This document shows positions 51,905 to 60,681 of a DNA stretch of 64,000 nucleotides, in pieces. The translations under genes were made by a program, and so were the position numbers. This DNA comes from a virus. Within the stretch, counting starts at the first letter, position 1. Each line of letters opens with the position of its first letter. The stretch lies in IMG/VR virus record IMGVR_UViG_3300017917_004441, positions 1 to 64,000 of that record; one strand, given 5' to 3'. Below the pieces are notes generated by a model. That model ran no database searches. It was given only the letters and a program-made list of their open reading frames with translations, and was not told the DNA's origin.

Positions 51905-52947
51905 TGGCACTTCCAAAAAAACAAATAATTCCAAATATCAATCTTACCCCTGAAAAGATTCTTTATCAGAGGAGAGAACAACTATTGGATTATATCAAAG
52001 ATGACGGAACTTATCTTCCAAAGAGTTTATTACACGCTGATTTGGATAAGGGGTTCTTGGATTTTGTAAAAGAAGATTTACGAACGGTAGTTGAAGGGTC
52101 TGTTATTCAAACCGTTGATATAATTATCACCACACAAAATTGGGCTCAGTTGACTGAGACTTGGAATTTTTCGGATTTAAATGGAAATCCTGAATTACCT
52201 TTTATTACAACAGTAAGAAATCCTGATGTAAAATATGGTAGTAATCCAGCCATCATTTATAACATACCCAATCGTAGAGAATATTTTTATGCCGCGGTTC
52301 CTTCGTGGAATGGTAACGTAAAAGGTTTGGATATTTACAAAATCCCACAACCTGTTCCTGTGGATATCACTTATAACGTGAAAATATTGAGTAATCGTAT
52401 GAGGGAACTCAATGAATTCAATAAAAACGTTATTCAGACTTTTGCCTCAAGACAAGCCTACAGACAAATCAACGGACATTACATTCCTATTATTATGAAT
52501 AATATTACAGATGAGTCTGTCGTTGATATAGGGAGACGTAGATTTTACATCCAAAACTATGAGTTCACGATGTTAGCATTTCTTTTGGATGAGGACGAGT
52601 TTGAAGTTGCTCCCGCAGTCTCAAGAGTATTCAACACCTTTGAGTTAGTGAACAACGTAAGACCTAGTAAGAAAAAATCCTTTCCCGAAAACCCTGACAC
52701 ATTTGAATACTCAATGATCTACCCCCCAAGTGGATTGACTAAATCAATAGTCGTGGATTATACGGGTGACTTATCAATTAACAGAACTGTTAACGTGTCA
52801 ACCTATGACGTGTATATCAACGATGATTTTTACGGGTCTGATGTCAGTTTGATTCAGGTAAATACTAATGAAACTCTAAGGGTTGATATAACCCCCACTG
52901 ACTTGACTCAACCATCTGAGATAGTCTACGGGGTCAAGTTAGTATGA
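51904..52947 (+). CDS. Tail-completion/neck-like structural protein
   Basis: The protein has 347 residues. MRELNEFNKNVIQTFASRQA, INGHYIPIIMNNITDESV and RRRFYIQNYEFTMLAFLLDE follow a conserved pattern I recall from T4-like structural proteins (tail completion or neck). The N-terminal 90 residues are helical (LLDYIKDDGTYLPKSLL), the C-terminal 80 are beta-rich. It stands between the 51389 gene and the tail sheath, the place of T4 gp14/gp15-type proteins. Its end overlaps the convergent small gene by 9 nt. Confidence 0.6.
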   Translation: MALPKKQIIPNINLTPEKILYQRREQLLDYIKDDGTYLPKSLLHADLDKGFLDFVKEDLRTVVEGSVIQTVDIIITTQNWAQLTETWNFSDLNGNPELPFITTVRNPDVKYGSNPAIIYNIPNRREYFYAAVPSWNGNVKGLDIYKIPQPVPVDITYNVKILSNRMRELNEFNKNVIQTFASRQAYRQINGHYIPIIMNNITDESVVDIGRRRFYIQNYEFTMLAFLLDEDEFEVAPAVSRVFNTFELVNNVRPSKKKSFPENPDTFEYSMIYPPSGLTKSIVVDYTGDLSINRTVNVSTYDVYINDDFYGSDVSLIQVNTNETLRVDITPTDLTQPSEIVYGVKLV

Positions 52948-53097
52948 GTCTCCGTAGATGTCCCTTTTTTCCTGACATTTTTCCAAAATAAGGTTCTCTA
53001 AAAACTTATACATTTTCAAACCGTTCTTGTCACAATATTTTTTCAGAACAGAATGCGTCTGAGATGATATCTTTAGATTTTTGATTTCTTTTTTCAT
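52939..53097 (-). CDS. Small ribbon-helix-helix-like DNA-binding protein
   Basis: The protein has 52 residues from ATG at 53097 (MKKEIKNLKISSQTHSVLKK). The pattern of a basic strand followed by helices (TLxISxxxHxxLKxY, then KMYKFLENLILEK) resembles Arc/CopG-type repressors. A longer start at 53130 would lie only 2 nt after a TATTTATA box and across a hairpin, so it is less likely. It is divergent from the tail sheath gene and may regulate the sheath operon (inference). Confidence 0.6.
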   Translation of the reverse strand: MKKEIKNLKISSQTHSVLKKYCDKNGLKMYKFLENLILEKCQEKRDIYGDSY

Positions 53098-53132
53098 AGT
53101 GAGAAAAAAGGCAGAAAAAAAACTGCCCATTT

Positions 53133-53140
53133 TATAAATA
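53133..53140 (-). promoter_or_regulatory. TATTTATA box before the RHH-like gene
   Basis: Exact octamer on the minus strand, 35 nt before the ATG at 53097. In the leader, GGCAG and CTGCC (53127-53110) can form a short hairpin with T tracts, a possible attenuator. Confidence 0.45.
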
Positions 53141-53176
53141 GAAAAGATTAAGTAAAGTTTTTGGGTTTTTGCCGAA

Positions 53177-53184
53177 TATTTATG
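53177..53184 (+). promoter_or_regulatory. TATTTATG box before the tail sheath
   Basis: One mismatch to the octamer, 34 nt before the ATG at 53219, with an A-rich leader typical of well-expressed genes of Bacteroidota phages. Confidence 0.5.
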
Positions 53185-53218
53185 TAATAAAAATAAATTT
53201 TATTGAACCTAAAACAAA

Positions 53219-56200
53219 ATGGCAGTATCAAATAAAATATTCGTATCTCCTGGAGTCTATACTTCTGAAAGAGATTTGAGTTTTGTAGCTCAAAGTGTGG
53301 GTGTAACAACTTTGGGTCTGGTTGGTGAAACACAAATCGGTCCCGCATTTGAGCCAATCTTTATAACAAATTACGATGAGTTCGAAGCTTTCTTCGGTGG
53401 AACTCTTCCGGAAAAATTTGAAAACACACAAATTCCTAAATATGAATTGGCGTACATCGCCAAATCTTACCTACAACAGTCTAACCAATTGTTTGTTACT
53501 CGTGTACTTGGTCTATCAGGTTATGATGCGGGTCCTTCTTGGTCTTTATTGACTGTTGCGAACGTTGATTCTGCCACTGTTGCTTTGAATGGTTTGTCAA
53601 CATCTTTCTCTGTAGGATTCACAGGATGTACTAATGGAACAGGTGTTACTTTTACAGGTGGTGCTTTCGCTCCTCAGATCTTAGGAAATCTAAACAGTCC
53701 TTACCCTATGTTGAATGGTGGTGAGAGTACTATCGCAACTGACGTATCTGATTTCCTTCAAGGAATCATTGACCTACCAGCATCTTCAGGTTACACCGCA
53801 GCTTACTTCGGTACTATTCCTGACGCTAACTTCAATGCTTTGTCACCAACTTATACTGCATCAACAAACGTATTCGGAGTATCAGGTCTTTCTGAATCAA
53901 CCGCTGACTACACTTCACCAAACAACGACTCTTGGTACTACTCTAACTTTGATTTGACAGGTGGAACAGGATATTCAGGTTACTCATTCTTTGGAGTGGT
54001 AACTCAATTGGATGCTTTTGGTCCTTCAGGATGTTTCTCAGGAACAGTATCAGGTACGGTATTCAACTACGCAGGTACTGCATATGATGGTTGGGGAGAC
54101 TTGGTTGTTGCAACTTGGAGATCTCGTGGTATTTCTCTTTATGGTACTGGTCAAGACGGTCCATCTTATGTTGTGACAGGAACTACCGATGTTATCATTG
54201 ACTGTTCAGGAATTTACTCAGGTATCACATTCAATCCATATGCTACTTTCAACCTTTCAGGTGTTACTGCAGACGGTACTGATTTCGCATTTACAACTTC
54301 TATGAACTCAGGTGATCCAAACTACATCACCAAGGTATTCGGTATAACTAACTTTGGTAAACCAAGAAATGAGGTTCCGTTGTTCGTTGAAGAACAATTC
54401 CAAAATATGTTGAACTACGGTTACAACCAAGGATTCATTCGCGGTCTACAATGTGCACCATTGGCACTTCCTGGTTTGAGATATTCTCCTAACACAGCAA
54501 CTATTGCTAACTACGTTGAAAAATACCAAGACGCTGAATCACCATGGGTGGTTTCTGAATTGGAAGGCACAACTGTTGACAGATTGTTCAGAGTTATCAC
54601 TATTGCTGACGGTAATGGAGCAAACGCTCAAATCAAAGTAACAATTGAAAACATCTCTTTCAACAGTGCATCATTTGACGTTGGTGTAAGAAGTTTCTTT
54701 GACACTGACTCAAACCCTGTTTACTTGGAGAAATTTACTCAGTGTACTATGGATCCATCAAGCAACAGTTACATCGGTGTGAAAATCGGTACTGCTGATG
54801 GTGAGTACGCACTTCTTTCTAAGTACATCATGTTGGAGTTGAACGACAAAGCTAACCCTGATTCAGTACCTTGTGGTTTTGAAGGTTATGTTATTCGTTC
54901 ATACGGATCTGCTCAACCACCATACCCTGTTTACAAAACAGCATATAACTACCCTGGTGAAGTTGTAGGTAACCCACCTTTCAACATTCCTTTCGGTCCA
55001 AACCAAATCTTGTCACCTGGTGACAACGTAAGACGTACCTTCTTGGGAATTTCTTCACAAATAGGTTATGACCCTGATTTCTTCCAATACAAGGGAAGAC
55101 AAGCACCAATTAATTTGTGTAACGTTGATTCACTTCCATGGAATTACATCACAAAAGGATTCCACATGGATTCAGGAGCAACTGTTGTAACAATCACCTC
55201 AGGTCCTACCGCAGGTACACCAGCATTTGATTGTGGTGATGCTTCCTTCCAATCTAATCCTACAGATCCAGCTAACCCATACTACACAATCCAAGCTCGT
55301 AAATTTGCATTCTTGGTACAAGGTGGATTTGATGGTTGGGACATTTACCGTGAGTACAGAACTAACGATGACAGATACCAAATTGGTGGTTCATTGTGGC
55401 AGAGAGGTGCTTGTCCATCAACTCGTTACCCACTAGCAGATGGTTGGGGAGCATTCAAATTGATTGACCAAGATGGTTTCTCTGAGTTCTCAACTTCTGA
55501 CTACTACGCATACCTATTGGGTATTTCAACTTTCAGTAACCCTGAAGCGGTAAACATCAACGTGTTCGCTACTCCTGGTATTGACTACATCAACAACTCT
55601 AACTTGGTTGAACAAGCAATTGATATGGTTACATATCAGAGAGCTGACTCACTTTACATCGTGACAACTCCTGACTGTAACGTTCTTATCCCAACAAACA
55701 CGGATAACATTGTTCCTCCAACTGAAGCTGTTGATAACTTGAATAACACAGGTATTGATTCTAACTACACAGCAACATACTACCCATGGATCTTGGTTAG
55801 AGATACTGTAAACAACACCCAAATCTACATCCCACCAACAAATGAGGTTTGTAGAAACTTGGCTCTTACAGATAACATATCATTCCCATGGTTCGCAACC
55901 GCGGGTTACACAAGAGGTTTGGTAAATGCTGTCAAGGCACGTATCAAACTAACACAAGACCAAAGAGATACTCTTTACCAAGGTCGTATCAACCCAATTG
56001 CTACCTTCTCTGACGTAGGTACTGTAATTTGGGGTAACAAGACTCTTCAAATCGCTGACACTGCTCTAAACAGAATCAACGTAAGAAGATTGTTACTACA
56101 GGCTCGTAAGTTGATCTCAGCAGTTGCGGTTAGATTGTTGTTTGAACAAAATGACGCTAAAGTACGTCAAGACTTCCTTGACTCAGTAAACCCAATCCTT

Positions 56201-56380
56201 GACGCAATCAGAAGAGACCGTGGTCTATACGATTTCCGTGTAACAGTTTCTAATGATCCTGCTGATTTGGATAGAAATACTTTGACAGGTAAGATCTACT
56301 TGAAACCTACCAAGGCTCTTGAATTCATTGATATTGAGTTCTTGATCACTCCGACAGGTGCATCGTTTGAGAATATCTAA
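53219..56380 (+). CDS. Tail sheath protein (gp18-type, enlarged)
   Basis: The protein has 1053 residues, against 659 for T4 gp18. The N-terminus FVSPGVYTSERDLSFVAQS and the C-terminus (IRRDRGLYDFRVTVSNDP, then LTGKIYLKPTKALEFIDI) are the conserved ends of contractile sheath proteins. They carry the arms that mesh subunits. The middle (about 100-380) is expanded with Gly/Ser/Thr-rich beta domains that would project from the tail surface. The gene has strongly optimised codons (AAC, TTC, TAC). It is followed by an 8-bp GAAA-tetraloop hairpin and then the HAD gene. Confidence 0.93.
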   Translation: MAVSNKIFVSPGVYTSERDLSFVAQSVGVTTLGLVGETQIGPAFEPIFITNYDEFEAFFGGTLPEKFENTQIPKYELAYIAKSYLQQSNQLFVTRVLGLSGYDAGPSWSLLTVANVDSATVALNGLSTSFSVGFTGCTNGTGVTFTGGAFAPQILGNLNSPYPMLNGGESTIATDVSDFLQGIIDLPASSGYTAAYFGTIPDANFNALSPTYTASTNVFGVSGLSESTADYTSPNNDSWYYSNFDLTGGTGYSGYSFFGVVTQLDAFGPSGCFSGTVSGTVFNYAGTAYDGWGDLVVATWRSRGISLYGTGQDGPSYVVTGTTDVIIDCSGIYSGITFNPYATFNLSGVTADGTDFAFTTSMNSGDPNYITKVFGITNFGKPRNEVPLFVEEQFQNMLNYGYNQGFIRGLQCAPLALPGLRYSPNTATIANYVEKYQDAESPWVVSELEGTTVDRLFRVITIADGNGANAQIKVTIENISFNSASFDVGVRSFFDTDSNPVYLEKFTQCTMDPSSNSYIGVKIGTADGEYALLSKYIMLELNDKANPDSVPCGFEGYVIRSYGSAQPPYPVYKTAYNYPGEVVGNPPFNIPFGPNQILSPGDNVRRTFLGISSQIGYDPDFFQYKGRQAPINLCNVDSLPWNYITKGFHMDSGATVVTITSGPTAGTPAFDCGDASFQSNPTDPANPYYTIQARKFAFLVQGGFDGWDIYREYRTNDDRYQIGGSLWQRGACPSTRYPLADGWGAFKLIDQDGFSEFSTSDYYAYLLGISTFSNPEAVNINVFATPGIDYINNSNLVEQAIDMVTYQRADSLYIVTTPDCNVLIPTNTDNIVPPTEAVDNLNNTGIDSNYTATYYPWILVRDTVNNTQIYIPPTNEVCRNLALTDNISFPWFATAGYTRGLVNAVKARIKLTQDQRDTLYQGRINPIATFSDVGTVIWGNKTLQIADTALNRINVRRLLLQARKLISAVAVRLLFEQNDAKVRQDFLDSVNPILDAIRRDRGLYDFRVTVSNDPADLDRNTLTGKIYLKPTKALEFIDIEFLITPTGASFENI

Positions 56381-56391
56381 TATAAACAAAT

Positions 56392-56411
56392 GGTGGGGGG
56401 AAACCCCCACC
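56392..56411 (+). terminator. GAAA-tetraloop hairpin after the sheath gene
   Basis: An 8-bp perfect GC-rich stem (GGTGGGGG 56392-56399 with CCCCCACC 56404-56411) closed by a GAAA loop, 11 nt after the stop. The T stretch after it is weak (ttagccttt), so it may attenuate or stabilise the mRNA end rather than fully terminate. Confidence 0.65.
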
Positions 56412-56430
56412 TTAGCCTTTAAAATAATTT

Positions 56431-57240
56431 ATGAGTAAAATAATAGAAGAAGGATTTGATGATTTGGGGATGCCAACTCTCAAATACTATGCTTTTGACT
56501 GGGATGACAATTTGATGTTCATGCCGACCAAGATTATTGTTCAGGATGAAGACGGAAAAGAAATCGGTATGTCTACCGAAGATTTCGCGGAACACAGAAC
56601 AAAGATCGGCAAGGAACCATTCAAATACGAAGGTAAGACCATTACTGGTTTTGCATCCGATCCGTTCAGAAACTTCACTACAAAGGGTGACAAACAGTTT
56701 TTGATTGACAGTATGAAGGCAAAACCCGGACCGGCTTGGGCGGATTTCGTAGAGGCGGTAAATAACGGGTCTATCTTCTCAATTATCACGGCAAGAGGAC
56801 ACAATCCAAACACACTAAAAGAAGCGGTTTACAATATGATTGTGTCTGACCATATGGGTCTGAATAAAGATTTATTGATTAAGAATCTTAAAAAATTCCG
56901 TGACTTTGTGGGTGATGGAAAAAAAGGGAAACAAGATATGATCCGTGAATATATGGACCTTCTCAAGTTCTATCCTGTAACCTATGGTGAGGGTTCGGCT
57001 TCTAATCCTGAAGAACTAAAAGTTCAAGCAATGAAAGAATTCATTTCCTATGTAAAGCAACAAGCAAAAGAACTAGGACAGAATGTATTCTTAAAGGACG
57101 ATGTAAAGAACAGATTTATACCTCAAATAGGATTTTCAGATGATGATATAAGAAATGTAGAAGTAATGAAGAAGCATTTTGAAGATGAACCAGTTCTTAA
57201 GACTTATTCTACTGCTGGAGGTGTTAAGACTAGATATTAG
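56431..57240 (+). CDS. HAD-like protein inserted between sheath and tube
   Basis: The protein has 269 residues. TLKYYAFDWDDNLMFMP contains a HAD motif I with D-x-D-D (AFDWDDN). The strand IFSIITARGHNPNTLKEA is motif II (Thr). The C-terminal acidic KDDVKNRFIPQIGFSDDD is consistent with the metal-binding end. The family includes nucleotidases and phosphatases; the role in a tail operon is unclear. It has no TATTTATA box and depends on read-through of the sheath hairpin or an unseen promoter. Confidence 0.7.
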   Translation: MSKIIEEGFDDLGMPTLKYYAFDWDDNLMFMPTKIIVQDEDGKEIGMSTEDFAEHRTKIGKEPFKYEGKTITGFASDPFRNFTTKGDKQFLIDSMKAKPGPAWADFVEAVNNGSIFSIITARGHNPNTLKEAVYNMIVSDHMGLNKDLLIKNLKKFRDFVGDGKKGKQDMIREYMDLLKFYPVTYGEGSASNPEELKVQAMKEFISYVKQQAKELGQNVFLKDDVKNRFIPQIGFSDDDIRNVEVMKKHFEDEPVLKTYSTAGGVKTRY

Positions 57241-57292
57241 AGAGAATAAATTTTTGAAAAACAAAGTAAAGTCAAAAAATTTTAAACGGCAG

Positions 57293-57300
57293 TATTTATA
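57293..57300 (+). promoter_or_regulatory. TATTTATA box before the tail tube
   Basis: Exact octamer, 37 nt before the ATG at 57338, with an A-rich leader like that of the sheath gene. Confidence 0.55.
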
Positions 57301-57337
57301 ATAAACTAAAATAAAAAAACAAAAAAAATAACATACC

Positions 57338-57826
57338 ATGGCAGACTTATTAATGAAAATGCCGGTTCCTTATGAACCAAAAAGAACCAACAGGTTTATC
57401 CTACGTTTTGATTCCACGTTGGGTATTAACGAATGGTTCGTTGAATCAACGGGTCGTCCAAGTATTGACATCAACCCTGTTGAGATTCCATTCTTGAACA
57501 CTTCTACATTTGTTGCAGGAAGATTCAAATGGAATTCTATAAATGTTAAATTCCGTGACCCAATCGGTCCATCAGCAACTCAGGCTCTTATGGAGTGGGT
57601 TCGTCTACACGCTGAATCAGTGACTGGTCGTATGGGTTACGCTGCGGGATATAAGAAAAACGTTGACCTTGAAATGTTGGACCCAACAGGAGTTGTTGTG
57701 GAAAAATGGATTTTGGAAGGAACGATGATTACAAAAACAGCTTGGTCTGAAGCTAACTACTCTCAGGACTCATTGGCTACTTTGGATGCAACTCTCCAAA
57801 TGGATCGTTGTATCTTGGTTTACTAA
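57338..57826 (+). CDS. Tail tube protein (gp19-type)
   Basis: The protein has 162 residues, the length of T4 gp19 (163). RTNRFILRFDSTLGINEWF, the WNSINVKFRDPIGPSATQAL segment and the C-terminal DATLQMDRCILVY correspond to the conserved regions of contractile tail tube proteins. It polymerises in hexameric rings inside the sheath. The gene is transcribed separately (own box) and ends with a strong terminator at 57875-57906. Confidence 0.9.
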   Translation: MADLLMKMPVPYEPKRTNRFILRFDSTLGINEWFVESTGRPSIDINPVEIPFLNTSTFVAGRFKWNSINVKFRDPIGPSATQALMEWVRLHAESVTGRMGYAAGYKKNVDLEMLDPTGVVVEKWILEGTMITKTAWSEANYSQDSLATLDATLQMDRCILVY

Positions 57827-57874
57827 GGTGTTTACTTTTTATTGTTGATTAATAAGCAACTCATGGTATAATTA

Positions 57875-57905
57875 ACACAGGGACAAACTCCCTGTGTTTT
57901 TTTTT
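57875..57905 (+). terminator. Terminator abutting the next start codon
   Basis: An 8-bp stem (ACACAGGG 57875-57882 with CCCTGTGT 57890-57897), a 7-nt loop and eight following T. The T tract ends immediately before the ATG at 57906, so transcripts reaching the next gene must read through or start downstream. Confidence 0.85.
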
Positions 57906-58655
57906 ATGGAAAATGATGTAAAAATGTACGGACAACAAGATTTTTCACTTCCACACGATGTGGTGAAACTTCCGTCTGAAGGAAAATTTTATAAGAATAA
58001 AAAGAAGAGTGTCAAAGTCGGATACCTCACAGCTGCGGATGAAAACATCATTATGGCGGCAAAAGCTGAAGATATGATTATGACACTCCTTAGAGCAAAG
58101 GTCTACGAACCTGACCTTCGTCCCGATGATATGTTGAATGGAGACATTGAGGCAATCCTCATTTTCTTGAGAAACACATCATTTGGTTCTGAATACAAAA
58201 TTCAAGTAACCGACCCCGAGACAGGGAAAAGATTTGCAAGTGAAATCCAATTGGATGAGTTGGATATCAAAAGAGGAGAAGTAGAACCTCAAGAAGATGG
58301 TACATTTTTGGTTGAGTTACCAAAGTCAGGTGTCCAAGTAAAAATTCGTCCTCTAACCTATAAGGAGATTATGGAGATTAACAAACAGGCTGAATCATAT
58401 CCTGTTGGAAGAGTTGCACCAAAAGTAACTTGGAAACTTCAAAAACAAATTGTCTCTGTCGGTGGTGATGAAAACCCATCAACAATTGTCAAATTTATTG
58501 AGGGTCTACCCATAATGGATTCAAAATTCATCCGAAACTTTTTGGATGCCAACGAACCAAGATTGGATCTAAGAAGATCTGTAACCGCCCCGTCAGGAGA
58601 AAGAGTGACCGTTGATGTCACTTTCGGGGCTGAATTTTTTCGCGTTTTCTTCTGA
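57906..58655 (+). CDS. gp26-like baseplate/tail assembly protein
   Basis: The protein has 249 residues from ATG at 57906; the GTG at 57894 lies within the terminator stem and is rejected. VVKLPSEGKFYKNKKKSVKV followed by LTAADENIIMAAKAEDM and LRPDDMLNGDIEAILIFLRN matches the T4 gp26/T4_baseplate pattern (LPSxGxxY, TxxDE, DxxLL.xR). The C-terminal half (IRPLTYKEIMEINKQAE) matches tail assembly chaperone-like proteins. It lies between tube and tape measure, the position of the chaperone genes in contractile phages. Its last 41 nt overlap the next ORF in a +1 frame. Confidence 0.7.
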   Translation: MENDVKMYGQQDFSLPHDVVKLPSEGKFYKNKKKSVKVGYLTAADENIIMAAKAEDMIMTLLRAKVYEPDLRPDDMLNGDIEAILIFLRNTSFGSEYKIQVTDPETGKRFASEIQLDELDIKRGEVEPQEDGTFLVELPKSGVQVKIRPLTYKEIMEINKQAESYPVGRVAPKVTWKLQKQIVSVGGDENPSTIVKFIEGLPIMDSKFIRNFLDANEPRLDLRRSVTAPSGERVTVDVTFGAEFFRVFF

Positions 58656-58794
58656 TTATTCCAAGTACCAATTAGACGAATTCTTTGTCTTGGCAAAACA
58701 ATTGGGTATTTCGTGGACGGAATACCACAAAATACCGACATATGCTCGGAGATATTTGATTGACAAAGTTTTGGAGACAACTAAAAAAGATTGA
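58615..58794 (+). CDS. Overlapping small ORF, possible frameshifted chaperone extension
   Basis: The protein has 59 residues from ATG at 58615. DYSKYQLDEFFVLAKQLGIS, then WTEYHKIPTYARRYLIDKVL is a well-folded, helical sequence in the style of the T part of G/GT tail assembly chaperones. It overlaps the end of the gp26-like gene by 41 nt (the frame is open from 58609), in the +1 frame relative to it. The overlap includes a T run at 58635-58640, a possible slippage site. It may be translated independently or as a frameshift fusion. Confidence 0.6.
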   Translation: MSLSGLNFFAFSSDYSKYQLDEFFVLAKQLGISWTEYHKIPTYARRYLIDKVLETTKKD

Positions 58795-58800
58795 TGATTC

Positions 58801-58808
58801 TATTTATT
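58801..58808 (+). promoter_or_regulatory. TATTTATT box before the tape measure gene
   Basis: One mismatch to the octamer, 18 nt before the ATG. It sits inside a 7-bp hairpin (GATTCTA 58796-58802 with TAGAATC 58808-58814), so the box could also act in RNA form. Confidence 0.4.
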
Positions 58809-58826
58809 AGAATCAGATAAGATCGC

Positions 58827-60662
58827 ATGCAAGCACCAAATCCGAACCCAAATCCTACACCAAACCAAAACCCTAGTCAGATTGCTCAAATTGTTGAGAA
58901 GTTAAGACAGGGTGTTGAGGATGCCTTTTCCACATTGAGTGCCCGTACAGTTGAATTGGAGAGGGACTTTACGACTTTTAATGCAAAGTTTGCCGGTGAA
59001 ATAGGACAAACACAAAAAGCAATTATCGGATTACGCGAGGAGATTGCTGTTGCTACACCTGGTATATCGGGTTTGGGTGGTGATTTACAAGATGTGTTGA
59101 ATATTGAGTTATCAATAGCTCGAGCCTTAGGTACAAACATTATCACATTAGGTGAGACAGTAGAAGACCTGTTCGTGGCGGGTAAAGCTGTTGGTGTTGC
59201 CTCTGATGAAGTTGGTGCCATGGTTGGATACTTCAAAGATGCGGGTATTGAAGCCGGTCTTCTAAGAGACAGAATCCAAGAGACTGTGGATATTTCACGA
59301 AGTATTGGTGTCAACACCACCGCGGTTTTTGAACTCGTACAGAAAAATTTAGGACAACTAAATGAATACGGATTTGAAAACGGTGTTGCGGGATTATCAT
59401 CTATGGCAGCAAAAGCGGTAATGATGAGAACCGACATGAGTAGAATATTCACGTTTGCTGAAAGAGTATTCTCCCCCGACAGTGCCATCAACACCGTTGC
59501 CGCATTCCAGAGGTTAGGAGTGGCTGTTGGTGATTTAGCGGATCCGTTCAGATTGATGTATTTGGCATCCGAAGACGTAGGTGAACTACAGAATCAGGTA
59601 ATCAAGATGACATCAACGATGACATACTTTGACGAGAAAACAAAAGAATTCAAAGTATTCCCAAATGCTAAGAGAGATCTTCGTGAAATCGCTCAAGAAA
59701 CTGGACTTGCTTATGACGATTTGGTGAAGTTCTCAATAGGACAACAAAAACTCAACATGATTGCCAAGGATTTCAGAATTCAAGGTATTGATGAAGAGTC
59801 AAAAATGTTTATCTCAAACTTAGCGACCTACAGTAAAGATAGAGGAGGTTTTGTTGTCAAGATCGGAAAGGATGAAAAACTTGTCACGGAACTTACACAA
59901 GCCGATATTGACCAATTACAACAAGAACCTGTTACTTTGGAGGAACTTGCTAAAGCATCTCTTACTGAGGACGAACTACAAACCGCTTTATTACAACAGT
60001 TGGTGGATACATTTGCAGCCCCAACCGCGGCTTCAAGACTTGCCACTGACCCAAGAGAAGTTGCTCGTGGGATAATGATGGGGGTAAGTACTACAATGGA
60101 TACTGCCATCGGAAACCAAAGAGCTGGTATTGATGCAGTGAACAAATTTGTTGAAAATTCATCCAAAAGTATTATGGACTTATTGAGTGGAGAGGGATCT
60201 CTTTCAGAGTTGTCCCAAGTAATTGGTAAAACCACGATGGATATTGAAGGTGGTTTTACAAGAATTGCTGACACAATAACTAATATGAATTTGGGTGAAG
60301 TTGTGTCTAAGTATACCTCATCAGGAAACATCATTTATGAAGGTGCTGTAAAAGCCTACGAAGGGTTGAATAATCTATATCAAAAGGTAAATAATTTTAC
60401 AGTTGATAATGTAATTACACCAACTGAAAAATTACAAGCGGCACCCACAAAAACTGTAGTAGAATTTGCCGATGTCAAATATCAAGGTAATTTGAATGTT
60501 GTATTATCAACTCCGACAGGAACACCACAGGCAGTTGCCATCACAGATCAGATGGCATATGACTTATTCCAAAACCCGACATTCCAAAAACAAAACCAAG
60601 CCGCAATACAACAAGCATTAGCACAAAACAATTATGCGGCATTACCCAACACAGCGTCATAA
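58827..60662 (+). CDS. Tape-measure-like protein
   Basis: The protein has 611 residues (T4 gp29 has 590). It has an Asn/Pro-rich start, then long alpha-helical stretches (IAQIVEKLRQGVEDAFSTLS; LRDRIQETVDISRSIGVN) and a Gln/Asn-rich C-terminus. The position after tube and chaperone genes is the classical place of the tape measure. No glycine zipper or peptidase domain is evident. It is followed by another TATTTATA box and the large tail gene at 60706. The functional call rests on size, helicity and synteny. Confidence 0.65.
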   Translation: MQAPNPNPNPTPNQNPSQIAQIVEKLRQGVEDAFSTLSARTVELERDFTTFNAKFAGEIGQTQKAIIGLREEIAVATPGISGLGGDLQDVLNIELSIARALGTNIITLGETVEDLFVAGKAVGVASDEVGAMVGYFKDAGIEAGLLRDRIQETVDISRSIGVNTTAVFELVQKNLGQLNEYGFENGVAGLSSMAAKAVMMRTDMSRIFTFAERVFSPDSAINTVAAFQRLGVAVGDLADPFRLMYLASEDVGELQNQVIKMTSTMTYFDEKTKEFKVFPNAKRDLREIAQETGLAYDDLVKFSIGQQKLNMIAKDFRIQGIDEESKMFISNLATYSKDRGGFVVKIGKDEKLVTELTQADIDQLQQEPVTLEELAKASLTEDELQTALLQQLVDTFAAPTAASRLATDPREVARGIMMGVSTTMDTAIGNQRAGIDAVNKFVENSSKSIMDLLSGEGSLSELSQVIGKTTMDIEGGFTRIADTITNMNLGEVVSKYTSSGNIIYEGAVKAYEGLNNLYQKVNNFTVDNVITPTEKLQAAPTKTVVEFADVKYQGNLNVVLSTPTGTPQAVAITDQMAYDLFQNPTFQKQNQAAIQQALAQNNYAALPNTAS

Positions 60663-60681
60663 AAAAAAATATAACTTATCC

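Noticed and set aside
53128-53130. Longer start of the RHH-like gene at 53130
   Set aside because: It would be 2 nt after the box, shorter than any other gap, and adds a hydrophobic leader unlike RHH proteins.
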